Positions 7,774-16,257 of a DNA stretch of 64,000 nucleotides are shown one piece after another. Source of the DNA: Chitinophagaceae bacterium. GTDB lineage: Bacteria; Bacteroidota; Bacteroidia; Chitinophagales; Chitinophagaceae. The notes below the pieces were generated by a model. The model saw only the letters and a list, made by a program, of their open reading frames with translations. It had not been told where the DNA came from and searched no databases. The DNA is taken from positions 930,001-994,000 of the forward strand of contig JADKKA010000018.1 of the NCBI GenBank assembly GCA_016720745.1. The letters are read 5' to 3'. A program made the translations under genes and the position numbers. Every line of letters begins with the position of its first letter. Within the stretch, counting starts at the first letter, position 1.

Positions 7774-8778
7774 TTAATTCTTTTTGGCCAATTCTTCTTT
7801 TTGGGCCATGATGGGTTGGTAAGGGCCAAATTTATGTTCTGTTTCCGTAAATCCATCGGTATAGGGACCAAAGGGATGATCAAATGGTTTTTTTGAAATA
7901 TCGGGCCAGTCTCTGGAAAGATCTTTTTTAGGCCGGGGGCGGCTGTTCACAAAAGCGGCCAGGTCCCAGGCTTCTTCATTCGTTAGTTTGGGGTTATCAT
8001 GTGAGGCCTGATTAAAAGGCATATTGTTTTTGATATACCCTGCAAAATTGCTGAGCCGGAATAATCCTGCACCATCATTGTAACTGTGTTCACCCCAGAG
8101 CGGCGGGTAGTCATAGTATTTCCCATCAAATGCCAGCTGTCCTTCCCCATTGGCGCCATGGCAGCTTTGGCATTGGGCCGTATAAACAAGTTGTCCCTTT
8201 GCCGGATCAGCAGCCCGGTTCAGGAATGGAATTTTCTCAATTCCAGATCCAACCGGCTTCTGACCTTTTTGTACATCTTTTCCCAGCCATTTGATATAGG
8301 CAGCCATGGCCTGGTATTCTTTACTGTTACTATCTGGTGCTGTACCATTCAGACTTCTTTCAAAACAATCACCCACTCTTTTATAGATGCTTTCCAGCGC
8401 ACCGCTGCGGTCGCGGAATTTGGGATAGTTCGCATAAACAAGACTATAATTATTCCCCCAGTTTTTTTTGCCGGCCAGCAGGTGACAGTTCTGACAATTC
8501 ATGCCATTGGTGATGGGTGCTACAGATCCTTTAGGCCCAAAATAAAGCGAAGTATGCATGATCAGTTCTTCCCCATAAATCACCTGTTCTCTTTCCTTTC
8601 CTTGTAAATCATGGTCGGTATAAAGACTGGGGGCTACCCAGCTGCTGTCTGTTGAAGAAGTTGCTGCCTGAGATGTGCCTGTACTTTTCAATGCGCTGAC
8701 TATTTCACGCAAGGAAACAATGCCGGTGATGGCAAGGATGATGACCAGGGGCCAGTTTGATCTGATTAATTTCCACAT
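7774..8778 (-). CDS. tsdA: TsdA-like dihaem thiosulfate dehydrogenase (cytochrome c)
   Basis: A 334-residue protein anchored by an N-terminal membrane segment (residues 9-25). Two haem c motifs are visible: CQNCH at 95-99 and CQSCH at 203-207. Cys138 lies in VGDCFERSLNG, the motif carrying the unusual cysteine axial ligand of TsdA haem 1, and Met253 (NNMPFN) is a plausible ligand of haem 2. TsdA joins two thiosulfate molecules to tetrathionate in the periplasm, releasing two electrons. The gene starts 9 bases after the SoxB-like gene and shares its promoter. An unrelated dihaem cytochrome is less likely given the CFERS motif. Confidence 0.82.
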   Translation of the reverse strand: MWKLIRSNWPLVIILAITGIVSLREIVSALKSTGTSQAATSSTDSSWVAPSLYTDHDLQGKEREQVIYGEELIMHTSLYFGPKGSVAPITNGMNCQNCHLLAGKKNWGNNYSLVYANYPKFRDRSGALESIYKRVGDCFERSLNGTAPDSNSKEYQAMAAYIKWLGKDVQKGQKPVGSGIEKIPFLNRAADPAKGQLVYTAQCQSCHGANGEGQLAFDGKYYDYPPLWGEHSYNDGAGLFRLSNFAGYIKNNMPFNQASHDNPKLTNEEAWDLAAFVNSRPRPKKDLSRDWPDISKKPFDHPFGPYTDGFTETEHKFGPYQPIMAQKEELAKKN

Positions 8779-8787
8779 ACAATTATA

Positions 8788-10479
8788 TCATCTGAATTCA
8801 TAAGTTGTTCCCTGTAATTGGGTCAGCAGGGTAGGCGGCTGGTCCGTAGCTGTTGCACGGTTTTCCAGTCGCGGCGAAACAGGTGAGTGAGCCGCCAGGT
8901 ATTCTTCAATCACGTTATGCATTAATACACCCAGCCGTTTCGGGTCTTTAATTTTTTCAATCCGGCAAATGGTATCATCGGGATCACCTTCTCTTTCACA
9001 GGCTACTACGCTGTATAATTTTTCGGGATCAAGGGCTGCCCCGTTGATTTTTACTTCATTGACCCTTTTGCCGTTTTCTTTACCGATCGTGAAATTCACT
9101 TCCATTCCGGCAAAGCGGACAAACCAGCCGCCAAATCTTTTGGAAGGATCTTTGGCAAAGGCATTCTGTAATTCTTTTTCCAGCCATTCCTGTAATTGTT
9201 TGCCTTTGACCCATCCTGTTTTGGCTTCACTGTCAACCGGCAGCATATTCCATAAAAATTCTTTGGTGATATTGGCTTTCCCCGTTTTACTATCCACTGC
9301 CAGCGGCTGACAAAAACGAAAACCATTACTCAGGGCAATATCAGGTTTGAACTTCCAGAGAATGGCATCGGTGATCAGGTTGTCCATGGGGGTTTCCATT
9401 ACAAAATACCTGACCAGCGGCGTGCTGCTGACACCTATTACGCGGGATAAATCTTTTTGAAAGGGTGCCATGGCCTGATCCACCAGGGTCTGCATCTTCC
9501 GATCGGGTGGATAGAGCGCCGGATCCACATCCAGTAACTGGTACTGGAAAGATTTCATTTTACCATCGGCAACTTCAATATCCAGTTTACCCAGGAAAGA
9601 ACCAAATGCACCACATTCGATTACTTTGGCATATTTCCCCTGAATGGGTACCCTTACTCTTTCATGGGTATCGGCACCAATGATAAAATCAACTCCTTCC
9701 ACTGCGGAATTATTGGCCAGTCCGACCTGTTGTGCCAGTCCCATATGGGTCACCAGGAATATGATTCCGCATCCTTCTGTTTCTTTTAAGCGACGGATAT
9801 ATCTTGCTACATTCTCTTCGGCATGTTCAAAGCGGATGCCTTCACTGTAAGCAGGTGATTGTCTTTTGGGAATCAGGTGATCGGTATAACCAATAAAGCC
9901 AATCTTGGTGCCAGCTATGTTTTTTATCCAATAAGGAGGGAAGATCAGTTCTCCGTCATCGGCATCTTTTGTCTTGTGCCACATATTGGCGCAGATCTTG
10001 GCCCCCTGTGCATGGCCCATGTCATAGAGCATTTTCTTTTTCTTATACACTACCTCCCAGTTACCTGGCAGGAGCAGGTCGTATTGAAATTCATTGATGA
10101 GCGGGATCAGGGCTTCTCCTTCTGTAAGGGAAGCAACGGCGCTGCCATGAAAATAATCGCCGCCATCTATCAAAATTGTATTGGCAGGATCCTGTTTCCT
10201 GAAATGAGTAATCATTGTTTTCAGCACCGCCAGTCCGCCTCTTTTTCGGTAAACAGCTTTTCCATCTTCCCAGAAAAATTCATCATGGGTATTCAGCTGG
10301 GCATGGATATCAGCTGTGATGAGAATGGAAAATCGATTATTGGCAGCACCGGGTATGGCCTTTGATGAAGCAGCAATGATGCCGGTTCCCATAACGGTTC
10401 CTGCTCCGGCCAGTGCGGCTTTCTTTAAAAAATCACGACGGCTTTCAGGTACCTGGTTATTGTTTCCGGTATCGGGCAT
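8788..10479 (-). CDS. SoxB-like thiosulfohydrolase / 5'-nucleotidase family metallophosphoesterase
   Basis: A 563-residue protein with a Tat signal (SRRDFLKK at 13-20), so it is exported folded. Calcineurin-like metal motifs are visible: ITADIHAQL (Asp57, His59), DGGDYFHG (Asp108), GNWEVVY (Asn140), VTHMG and GADTHERV. The GNWE block resembles the GHWE form of SoxB more than the GNHE of ordinary 5'-nucleotidases, and the C-terminal nucleotidase domain follows. SoxB cleaves sulfate from the SoxYZ carrier, but no soxAXYZ gene is in the window. It heads a two-gene operon with the TsdA-like gene and has a perfect operator palindrome. A phosphatase role cannot be excluded. Confidence 0.72.
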   Translation of the reverse strand: MPDTGNNNQVPESRRDFLKKAALAGAGTVMGTGIIAASSKAIPGAANNRFSILITADIHAQLNTHDEFFWEDGKAVYRKRGGLAVLKTMITHFRKQDPANTILIDGGDYFHGSAVASLTEGEALIPLINEFQYDLLLPGNWEVVYKKKKMLYDMGHAQGAKICANMWHKTKDADDGELIFPPYWIKNIAGTKIGFIGYTDHLIPKRQSPAYSEGIRFEHAEENVARYIRRLKETEGCGIIFLVTHMGLAQQVGLANNSAVEGVDFIIGADTHERVRVPIQGKYAKVIECGAFGSFLGKLDIEVADGKMKSFQYQLLDVDPALYPPDRKMQTLVDQAMAPFQKDLSRVIGVSSTPLVRYFVMETPMDNLITDAILWKFKPDIALSNGFRFCQPLAVDSKTGKANITKEFLWNMLPVDSEAKTGWVKGKQLQEWLEKELQNAFAKDPSKRFGGWFVRFAGMEVNFTIGKENGKRVNEVKINGAALDPEKLYSVVACEREGDPDDTICRIEKIKDPKRLGVLMHNVIEEYLAAHSPVSPRLENRATATDQPPTLLTQLQGTTYEFR

Positions 10480-10537
10480 GGCAAAAGTTTAAGGTAGATA
10501 TGCAGCTTAAAATTCTGTTTGTTGAATGAATTGCAAC

Positions 10538-10551
10538 GTGACCAATATCAC
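10538..10551. promoter_or_regulatory. Crp/Fnr-type operator GTGA-N6-TCAC before soxB-like gene
   Basis: GTGACCAATATCAC lies 59 bases upstream of the SoxB-like start codon. Confidence 0.75.
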
Positions 10552-10571
10552 ACTAAGCTATAAAAACAAGG

Positions 10572-12008
10572 TTAAAACTGGTAGTTAAAGAGGATATTCC
10601 ATAAACTCATATCCACTTTATTGATGACATATTTGTCATTTCCGTAGGAATTCCCGCTTTTTCCCTTGTACACAAAAAGCAGCTGGGTTTCCAGTCCTTT
10701 TAGTAATCCTTTGAACTGATAACGGGTGTCAATATTCAGCTGATGATAGGAGGGAAGTCCGTATTTATTCAGCCGGTAATTGCTGACTTCGGGCAGATGG
10801 TAATAACCCATTGCGATGGAGCTGCTCAATCTGGCTTTGGGAATTTTGTAACCGGCTTTGAGCATGATGGCCGTTGCATCCCCGAATCCTTCATTTCTTT
10901 CCCTGGGGAGAAAAGTGAAGAATGGGTCACGTCCCCATTCCCTTGGCATGAGGTAACGGCCATGTGCGGTGATGCGGTTATAGTTCAGACTGGTTTCCCA
11001 TTGTTCATTCTTCCATCCGATCCTGGCACCCATGGTCATGGCTTTGGCATTGGGCAGGATATATGCTTTTGCAGGATCATTGTTACCCCCATTTCCCACT
11101 GCATCCTGGCGAATCAGTTGTGCGGACGCGAATAACACTGATTTATTTTTCAGTGGATGGTTGTAATCGGCCTGTAACAGGGCGCTGTTGAAAATATTTT
11201 CGGTGAACTGGTTCCATCCGCTGATGGATAGTTTTGAATTGGCCTGCCAGGTAATGCCGGCCAGCAGGATCCCTTTGCTATGCAGGTTGCCGGCATATGT
11301 GGATTTGGTACCATTCACAGTAACACCGGAAGGGTAGATCCCAATGGATTCATCCACCCGGTACCATTTTACGGTACTGCGGGGAGAGATATTGTAGAGA
11401 TAGCCACCCTGAAGTTTGATCTTTTTGATAGATCGGATATCAGCCCAGATCCCTTCTGCTTCGGTGGGTCGCATCCGGCCATCCTGCAGGTTGATAAAGG
11501 GCGTATTGATGAGTTGTTTGCCGGCAATGATCTGATTCTTTCGAAAAGAATATTTGATGTACAATTCTTCCAGCCGGTCAATATCTTTTTTATTCAATGG
11601 ATCTTCAATATCAAATAACCCGATTTCATAGCGGTTCATTTGTCCGGTTTTGGTATCCGGTACTGCTAAATTGGAAGAACCGATATTGAATACAAAGAAG
11701 CCGCTCACCCCAATCTGGAAATTTTTGAATTTGCCTGATTCAAATTTGATCCCTCCACCGACGGCATTAGCATGATAATCGGTGAGACCGGGATGATTAT
11801 TGGTGGCCATGAAATAATACCTGAAATGGCCACTGAAAGTTCCTTTGCGGAATGCGGACAGGATGGAAGTGGAATCTGTTTCTGCTTCTTTTGATTTCCA
11901 AATCCTGGGTGTTTCAGTTACTTCCTGGTGCTGGGCAAGGCTGCTGCTTGAAAATAAAGCAAGGAGGAGCAGGATGATAAAGCGTTGAACAAGAATTGTA
12001 GTTTTCAT
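10572..12008 (-). CDS. OprD-like outer-membrane porin
   Basis: A 478-residue beta-barrel protein with a signal peptide ending SSLAQ near residue 25. The N-terminal strand RKGTFSGHFRYYFMATNN, the plug-like segment ELYIKYSFRKNQIIAGKQ and the C-terminal strand ending in Phe are typical of the OprD family. It would let small anionic or organic solutes across the outer membrane, here perhaps thiosulfate or tetrathionate, which is inference from context. It is last in a run of same-strand genes starting with the second persulfide dioxygenase. No separate operator was seen before it. Confidence 0.75.
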   Translation of the reverse strand: MKTTILVQRFIILLLLALFSSSSLAQHQEVTETPRIWKSKEAETDSTSILSAFRKGTFSGHFRYYFMATNNHPGLTDYHANAVGGGIKFESGKFKNFQIGVSGFFVFNIGSSNLAVPDTKTGQMNRYEIGLFDIEDPLNKKDIDRLEELYIKYSFRKNQIIAGKQLINTPFINLQDGRMRPTEAEGIWADIRSIKKIKLQGGYLYNISPRSTVKWYRVDESIGIYPSGVTVNGTKSTYAGNLHSKGILLAGITWQANSKLSISGWNQFTENIFNSALLQADYNHPLKNKSVLFASAQLIRQDAVGNGGNNDPAKAYILPNAKAMTMGARIGWKNEQWETSLNYNRITAHGRYLMPREWGRDPFFTFLPRERNEGFGDATAIMLKAGYKIPKARLSSSIAMGYYHLPEVSNYRLNKYGLPSYHQLNIDTRYQFKGLLKGLETQLLFVYKGKSGNSYGNDKYVINKVDMSLWNILFNYQF

Positions 12009-12037
12009 TTTATGTCAGGTGCACAGGAAGGGGAGGG

Positions 12038-12472
12038 TCAGAAGCCTGTTTTGATATAGGACCAGCCCTTTTCCTGTTTCAGAATAATTTCCCCGACGCC
12101 CATTTTTACAAAACCGGATTCAGGGATGATGGATTCTTTTGGAATATTTCTTTCTCTCAATGTGTTCTCACAGGCAACAAACTGGATACCCATGGCTTTG
12201 AACTGCCTGATTTTTTCCAGCTGTGTTGTTTTAGCTGCCATCAGCATTTCCACACCGGGGCCATGGGCCACCACTTCTATCTCTACGCTATCGCCCCATC
12301 CTGCTTTCAGGTTTTTCAGGTTATTCATCAGGCCTTTCCACACAAGGGTATCATTACTGCTTAATTGCATCACTACTTTATGAGCACCAGGCTGGCTGTT
12401 ACCCAGGCTCTGAGACCAGGAAGAGATGCTAATGATGATCGAAAGGGTCAGCAGGGAAAGTCTTTGGCGCAT
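12038..12472 (-). CDS. Exported DsrE-family protein
   Basis: A 144-residue protein with an N-terminal signal peptide (MRQRLSLLTLSIIISISSWS). The ATG at 12472 is chosen because it begins this signal; the frame is open to 12523 but would overlap the rhodanese gene. The body fits the DsrE/DsrF fold: VVMQLSSNDTLVWKGLMNN, VEIEVVAHGPGVEML, then VACENTL, where the cysteine matches the sulfur-carrying position of many DsrE-like proteins. Most sulfur-relay DsrE proteins are cytoplasmic, so an exported version beside rhodaneses is unusual. It may carry sulfane sulfur in the periplasm, but this is not shown. Confidence 0.75.
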   Translation of the reverse strand: MRQRLSLLTLSIIISISSWSQSLGNSQPGAHKVVMQLSSNDTLVWKGLMNNLKNLKAGWGDSVEIEVVAHGPGVEMLMAAKTTQLEKIRQFKAMGIQFVACENTLRERNIPKESIIPESGFVKMGVGEIILKQEKGWSYIKTGF

Positions 12473-12515
12473 TTGGTTATTTTTTAAAGGAGGAATAAAA
12501 TTTACGCTGTAAAGA

Positions 12516-12827
12516 TCAGGCAATTTTATTCATCAAACTATTCCAGGCGCCACCATTATATACTTCAATCCCTGCCGATTTTAAAATGTTTTTGGCCATA
12601 CTGCTCCTGGCGCCACTGCGACAAACCGTGATCACGGGTTTATTTGTTTTTTTCAGGTCCTGAACCCGGCCCCTGATTCCGTCTAGAGGATAGTTCCGGC
12701 TGCCTGGTATATGACCTGATTTATATTCACCTGTTGAACGAACATCCACAATAATGGCTCCGTTAGAAACAAGCTCTTTGTAATTGACAGGGGTGCCACC
12801 AAATAGTTTTTTTAAAAATCCCAGCAT
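12516..12827 (-). CDS. Single-domain rhodanese sulfurtransferase
   Basis: A 103-residue rhodanese with the catalytic loop CRSGARSS and the motif IIVDVRSTGEYKSGHIPGS. It has no signal peptide (MLGFLKKLFGG is a short amphipathic N-terminus that may touch the membrane). It lies 10 bases after another rhodanese gene. It would move sulfane sulfur between persulfides, thiosulfate and thiols. Confidence 0.9.
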   Translation of the reverse strand: MLGFLKKLFGGTPVNYKELVSNGAIIVDVRSTGEYKSGHIPGSRNYPLDGIRGRVQDLKKTNKPVITVCRSGARSSMAKNILKSAGIEVYNGGAWNSLMNKIA

Positions 12828-12837
12828 GATTTATTAT

Positions 12838-13119
12838 TTAGTTGAGTAAAATCTGAACGTCACTTAATCCGCCGCCATTGTACACTTCTGTTACCCCTTT
12901 TTGTTTAAGGATCGTTACACCCATTCCACTGCGGTTGCCGCTGCGGCAGTATAAAACGAGGGGCTTGCCCAGGTTTTTAAATTCTTCCACTTTATAGGGT
13001 ATTTCTTCCAGCGGAATATTTTGAGCGCCGGGAACATGCTCGGATTCGAATTCCCAGGAACTTCTTACATCCACTATCACAGTGGACGGATTGTTGATGA
13101 TTTCTTTTAACTGATTCAT
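12838..13119 (-). CDS. Single-domain rhodanese sulfurtransferase
   Basis: A 93-residue rhodanese with IVDVRSSWEFESEHVPGA and the active loop YCRSGNRSG. It is cytoplasmic, with no signal peptide. It follows the peroxiredoxin gene by 38 bases and precedes the second rhodanese, as part of the operon headed by the second persulfide dioxygenase. The two rhodaneses differ in their active-site loops (CRSGNR and CRSGAR), suggesting distinct partners rather than a recent duplication. Confidence 0.9.
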   Translation of the reverse strand: MNQLKEIINNPSTVIVDVRSSWEFESEHVPGAQNIPLEEIPYKVEEFKNLGKPLVLYCRSGNRSGMGVTILKQKGVTEVYNGGGLSDVQILLN

Positions 13120-13157
13120 TTTTATAGGTTATAAACGACATTTAAAATGCCGCAGGT

Positions 13158-13808
13158 TTATAATGATTTTTTGGCGAGGTACCAGTCTGTTTTTTCAAGG
13201 GTAACATCTGCCAGTCTTGCTTCATAGTCCAGCAATGTTTTGGGTGGGGGCACAATTACTTTATCTCCCGGTTCCCAGTTCAGCGGCATGGCTACTTTAT
13301 TGGCATCGCTGGTTTGCAGGGCCAGTAAAACTCTTTTGATTTCATGCATGCTTCTCCCCACATTGAGCGGATAATACATGATCAGGCGGATGATTCCTTT
13401 TGGATCAATAAAGAAAACGGCCCTGACCGCTGCAGTTTCACTTTCATTGGGCTGCAGCATGCCATAAAGTTTTGCCACTTTCATATCCAGATCGGCAATG
13501 ATGGGGAATTGAAAATAAACACCGCTGTTTTTCCGGACATTATCCACCCAGGCAATATGTGAGTGGACACTATCAATACTCAGTCCCATGAGCCGGGTAT
13601 TGTTTTTATCGAAGAAGGACTCCTGTTCATTGGCAAATCCGCTCATTTCAGTGGTACAAACAGGTGTAAAGTCGGCAGGATGGGAAAAGAGGATCAGCCA
13701 TTTGTCTTTCCGGTATTCCGTGAAATTGAGTGGTCCGAGTGTTGTAATGGCTGTAAAATCCGGTGCTTGATCACCGATTCTGGGCATGCTGACAGGATTG
13801 TTTTCCAT
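13158..13808 (-). CDS. 1-Cys (Prx6-type) peroxiredoxin
   Basis: A 216-residue peroxiredoxin with the active site PADFTPVCTTEM and the Prx6-like C-terminal arm (KVIVPPPKTLLDYEARL). It reduces peroxides, and members of the family react with persulfides and polysulfides as well. It is cytoplasmic. It lies 76 bases after the second persulfide dioxygenase; that gap holds a GC-rich inverted repeat (GCCGGGGAAGTCCCCCGGC, near 13832-13850) without a T-tract, so read-through is possible. Confidence 0.88.
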   Translation of the reverse strand: MENNPVSMPRIGDQAPDFTAITTLGPLNFTEYRKDKWLILFSHPADFTPVCTTEMSGFANEQESFFDKNNTRLMGLSIDSVHSHIAWVDNVRKNSGVYFQFPIIADLDMKVAKLYGMLQPNESETAAVRAVFFIDPKGIIRLIMYYPLNVGRSMHEIKRVLLALQTSDANKVAMPLNWEPGDKVIVPPPKTLLDYEARLADVTLEKTDWYLAKKSL

Positions 13809-13884
13809 ATTATTATTTTGGGCGTTGAATAAGCCGGGGAAGTCCCCCGGCCTGTATAACCATCAACCTTAACTGATTAAATAT

Positions 13885-15303
13885 TTATAACAAAGTAGAA
13901 GGACATACATAATCACTGATCTTAAATTGATTGCTTTCTTTCAGTGATTTGAAGCCGCCTTTCACATCAATCAGGTTATCATATCCCCTTGCACGAAGAA
14001 TGGAATTAAAAATCATAGAGCGATAACCACCTGCACAGTGTACATAGTAGGTTTTGTTCTTATCCAGTTGTGCCATGCTGTCGTTGATAAAATCAAGTGG
14101 TGCATTTTCTGCATCCAGCAGGTGCTCACTCTGGTATTCACTTTTCTTGCGTACATCCAGGATGTTTACCTCCTTTTTTTCCATGATACCGGCCAGTTCA
14201 GCAGCATCAACAGAAATAATGCTGTCTGTTTCTTTCCCTGCTGCTTTCCATGCATTGTATCCGCCTTTCAGATAACCGATGGTAAAATCATAACCCACAC
14301 GGGCCAGTCGGGTAATTACTTCTTCTTCACGGCCTTCATCAGTTACCAGCAGGATTTCCTGTTTGATATCGGGAATCATGGCACCTACCCAGGGGGCAAA
14401 CTGTCCGTCGATTCCAATATTGATGGCATTTGGTACAAATCCCTGTGCAAAAACCTGCGGATCACGGGTATCCAGTACCAGGGCACCGGTTTCGTTGGCT
14501 GCTACTTCAAAAGCATCCGGACTTAAAGCATGCTGTCCTCTTTCCAGTACTTTATCAATGCTGTCATAGCCCTGGATATTCATCATCACATTCAGCGGGA
14601 AGTAAGCGGGTGGGGCTACCAGTCCGGTGGTTACTTCTTTGATGAATTCTTCTTTGGTCATATCACTTCTCAGTGCATAATTGGTTTCTTTCTGATGGCC
14701 AAGAGTATCGGTTGTTTCCTTACTCATGTTTTTACCACAGGCACTGCCGGCACCATGGGCGGGGTACACAATAATATCATCGGCGAGGGGCATGATTTGA
14801 TTCCGTAATGAATCGAATAAGTAACCTGCCAGTTTATCCTGCGTCAGATCCGTTACCAGTTTTTGTGCCAGATCAGGTCTGCCCACATCACCAATAAAGA
14901 GCGTATCTCCGGAGAACAGTCCCACTTCTTTTCCATTTTCATCACGAAGCAGGTAACAGGTACTTTCCATGGTATGGCCCGGTGTATGTAATACTTTCAG
15001 GGTTACATCACCCACTTTAAATTCCTGTCCGTCGGTAGCTATGATGGCATCAAAAGCTGGTTTGGCATTGGGGCCATACACAATCGGCGCTCCTGTTTTT
15101 TTACTGAGGTCGAGGTGACCACTTACAAAGTCAGCATGAAAATGCGTTTCAAATACATACTTGATGGTGGCATTATTACTTTCTGCCTTACGTAGATAAG
15201 GCTCCACTTCACGCAGCGGATCAATCACCACTGCTTCGCCCTTGCTTTCAATATAGTAGGCACCCTGTGCCAGACAACCGGTATAAATTTGTTCAACTTT
15301 CAT
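13885..15303 (-). CDS. CstB-like persulfide dioxygenase-rhodanese fusion (copy 2)
   Basis: A 472-residue paralogue of the protein at 2474-3898 with the same domain order: dioxygenase with THFHADFVSGH, LHTPGHT and GDTLFIGDVGRPD, a first rhodanese-like domain lacking the cysteine (TDEGREEE), and an active second rhodanese (HCAGGYRS). The two copies are alike throughout but clearly diverged, so the duplication is not recent. It heads a run of co-directional genes (peroxiredoxin, two rhodaneses, DsrE-like, porin) and has a perfect operator palindrome 62 bases upstream. It oxidises persulfide sulfur and transfers sulfur to form thiosulfate. Confidence 0.9.
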   Translation of the reverse strand: MKVEQIYTGCLAQGAYYIESKGEAVVIDPLREVEPYLRKAESNNATIKYVFETHFHADFVSGHLDLSKKTGAPIVYGPNAKPAFDAIIATDGQEFKVGDVTLKVLHTPGHTMESTCYLLRDENGKEVGLFSGDTLFIGDVGRPDLAQKLVTDLTQDKLAGYLFDSLRNQIMPLADDIIVYPAHGAGSACGKNMSKETTDTLGHQKETNYALRSDMTKEEFIKEVTTGLVAPPAYFPLNVMMNIQGYDSIDKVLERGQHALSPDAFEVAANETGALVLDTRDPQVFAQGFVPNAINIGIDGQFAPWVGAMIPDIKQEILLVTDEGREEEVITRLARVGYDFTIGYLKGGYNAWKAAGKETDSIISVDAAELAGIMEKKEVNILDVRKKSEYQSEHLLDAENAPLDFINDSMAQLDKNKTYYVHCAGGYRSMIFNSILRARGYDNLIDVKGGFKSLKESNQFKISDYVCPSTLL

Positions 15304-15364
15304 TGCTTATTGTTTTTTATTACTGATGAATAACCAAATTTCGGAATAAGGGAAGGACTGCACA

Positions 15365-15378
15365 GTGACATCCATCAC
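15365..15378. promoter_or_regulatory. Crp/Fnr-type operator GTGA-N6-TCAC before persulfide dioxygenase copy 2
   Basis: GTGACATCCATCAC, 62 bases upstream of the start codon, in the gap after the exporter gene. Confidence 0.75.
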
Positions 15379-15380
15379 AA

Positions 15381-16190
15381 TCAATGGCCGCTGCCGCCGG
15401 GGAAGAATAACTCTTTCACAATGATGTAAATACCCATGACGAGTACAAACCATCCGAAGCCTTTTTTCAGACTGGTAGCTGATACTTTTTTACTTAAGGC
15501 ATTACCAATAAAAATACCAACAATGGCTAATCCGGTCACTGTTAACAGCAGTGTCCAGTCCATGGTTTGTTTACCCAGATCACCGGTGAAACCAATCAAT
15601 GACTTGGCGGCGATGATCAGCAGGGAAGTCCCAATGGCCTGTTTCATGGGCAATTTGCTCAGCAATACAAGAGCAGGTATGATCAGGAATCCGCCACCGG
15701 CACCAACCAGTCCGGTGAGTAATCCTACCACGGCGCCTTCCACAATAATCAAGGGGTAATTGAATTGCTGTACTGTGTTTTTGTCGGCCTGCTCTTTTTT
15801 TGTCCGGATCATGGAGATGGAAGCAAAGACCATCAGCAGGGCAAAGAGCATCATCATCAGCAATGATTTCGTGACGACAAAATCACCAATGCTGAAAACT
15901 GCTGTTGGTATAGCCGGAACAATAAAGGCCCGGGTGGCAAATACGGCTGCAATAGAAGGGATACCGAATATGATAGCGGTGCGGATATTGATTTCTCCGC
16001 TTTTGTATTTAGGGAAGGCGCCTACGAGACTTGTGGCACCAACAATAAAGAGTGAATAGGCTGTGGCCAGCACGGGGTTTACATGGAAGAGGTATACCAG
16101 CACCGGTACGGTTAAAATAGACCCACCGCCACCGATCAGTCCGAGGGATATGCCGATAATAAGTGATGCGATATAGCCGATGATTTCCAT
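15381..16190 (-). CDS. TauE/SafE-family sulfite/anion exporter
   Basis: A 269-residue membrane protein with about eight helices in two halves, each with the family's glycine-rich motif (GLIGGGGSILTVPVLVY and TGLVGAGGGFLIIPALV). The TauE/SafE family exports sulfite or related organosulfur anions. Removing the sulfite made by the persulfide dioxygenases fits well. It has its own promoter with a perfect operator palindrome. It lies next to the Crp/Fnr regulator gene. Confidence 0.88.
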   Translation of the reverse strand: MEIIGYIASLIIGISLGLIGGGGSILTVPVLVYLFHVNPVLATAYSLFIVGATSLVGAFPKYKSGEINIRTAIIFGIPSIAAVFATRAFIVPAIPTAVFSIGDFVVTKSLLMMMLFALLMVFASISMIRTKKEQADKNTVQQFNYPLIIVEGAVVGLLTGLVGAGGGFLIIPALVLLSKLPMKQAIGTSLLIIAAKSLIGFTGDLGKQTMDWTLLLTVTGLAIVGIFIGNALSKKVSATSLKKGFGWFVLVMGIYIIVKELFFPGGSGH

Positions 16191-16234
16191 GTCAGTTATT
16201 TGTGCAAGATTAGTACCCGCCGGGTTCTCACACT

Positions 16235-16248
16235 GTGACAGAAATCAC
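16235..16248. promoter_or_regulatory. Crp/Fnr-type operator GTGA-N6-TCAC before TauE gene
   Basis: GTGACAGAAATCAC, in the extended form CTGTGA-N6-TCACAG, lies 45 bases upstream of the exporter start. It is the most symmetrical of the sites. Confidence 0.78.
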
Positions 16249-16257
16249 AGCGGCTGT

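Noticed and set aside
13832..13850. Terminator between persulfide dioxygenase 2 and the peroxiredoxin
   Set aside because: A GC-rich stem is present but no T-tract follows on the minus strand, so termination is not supported.
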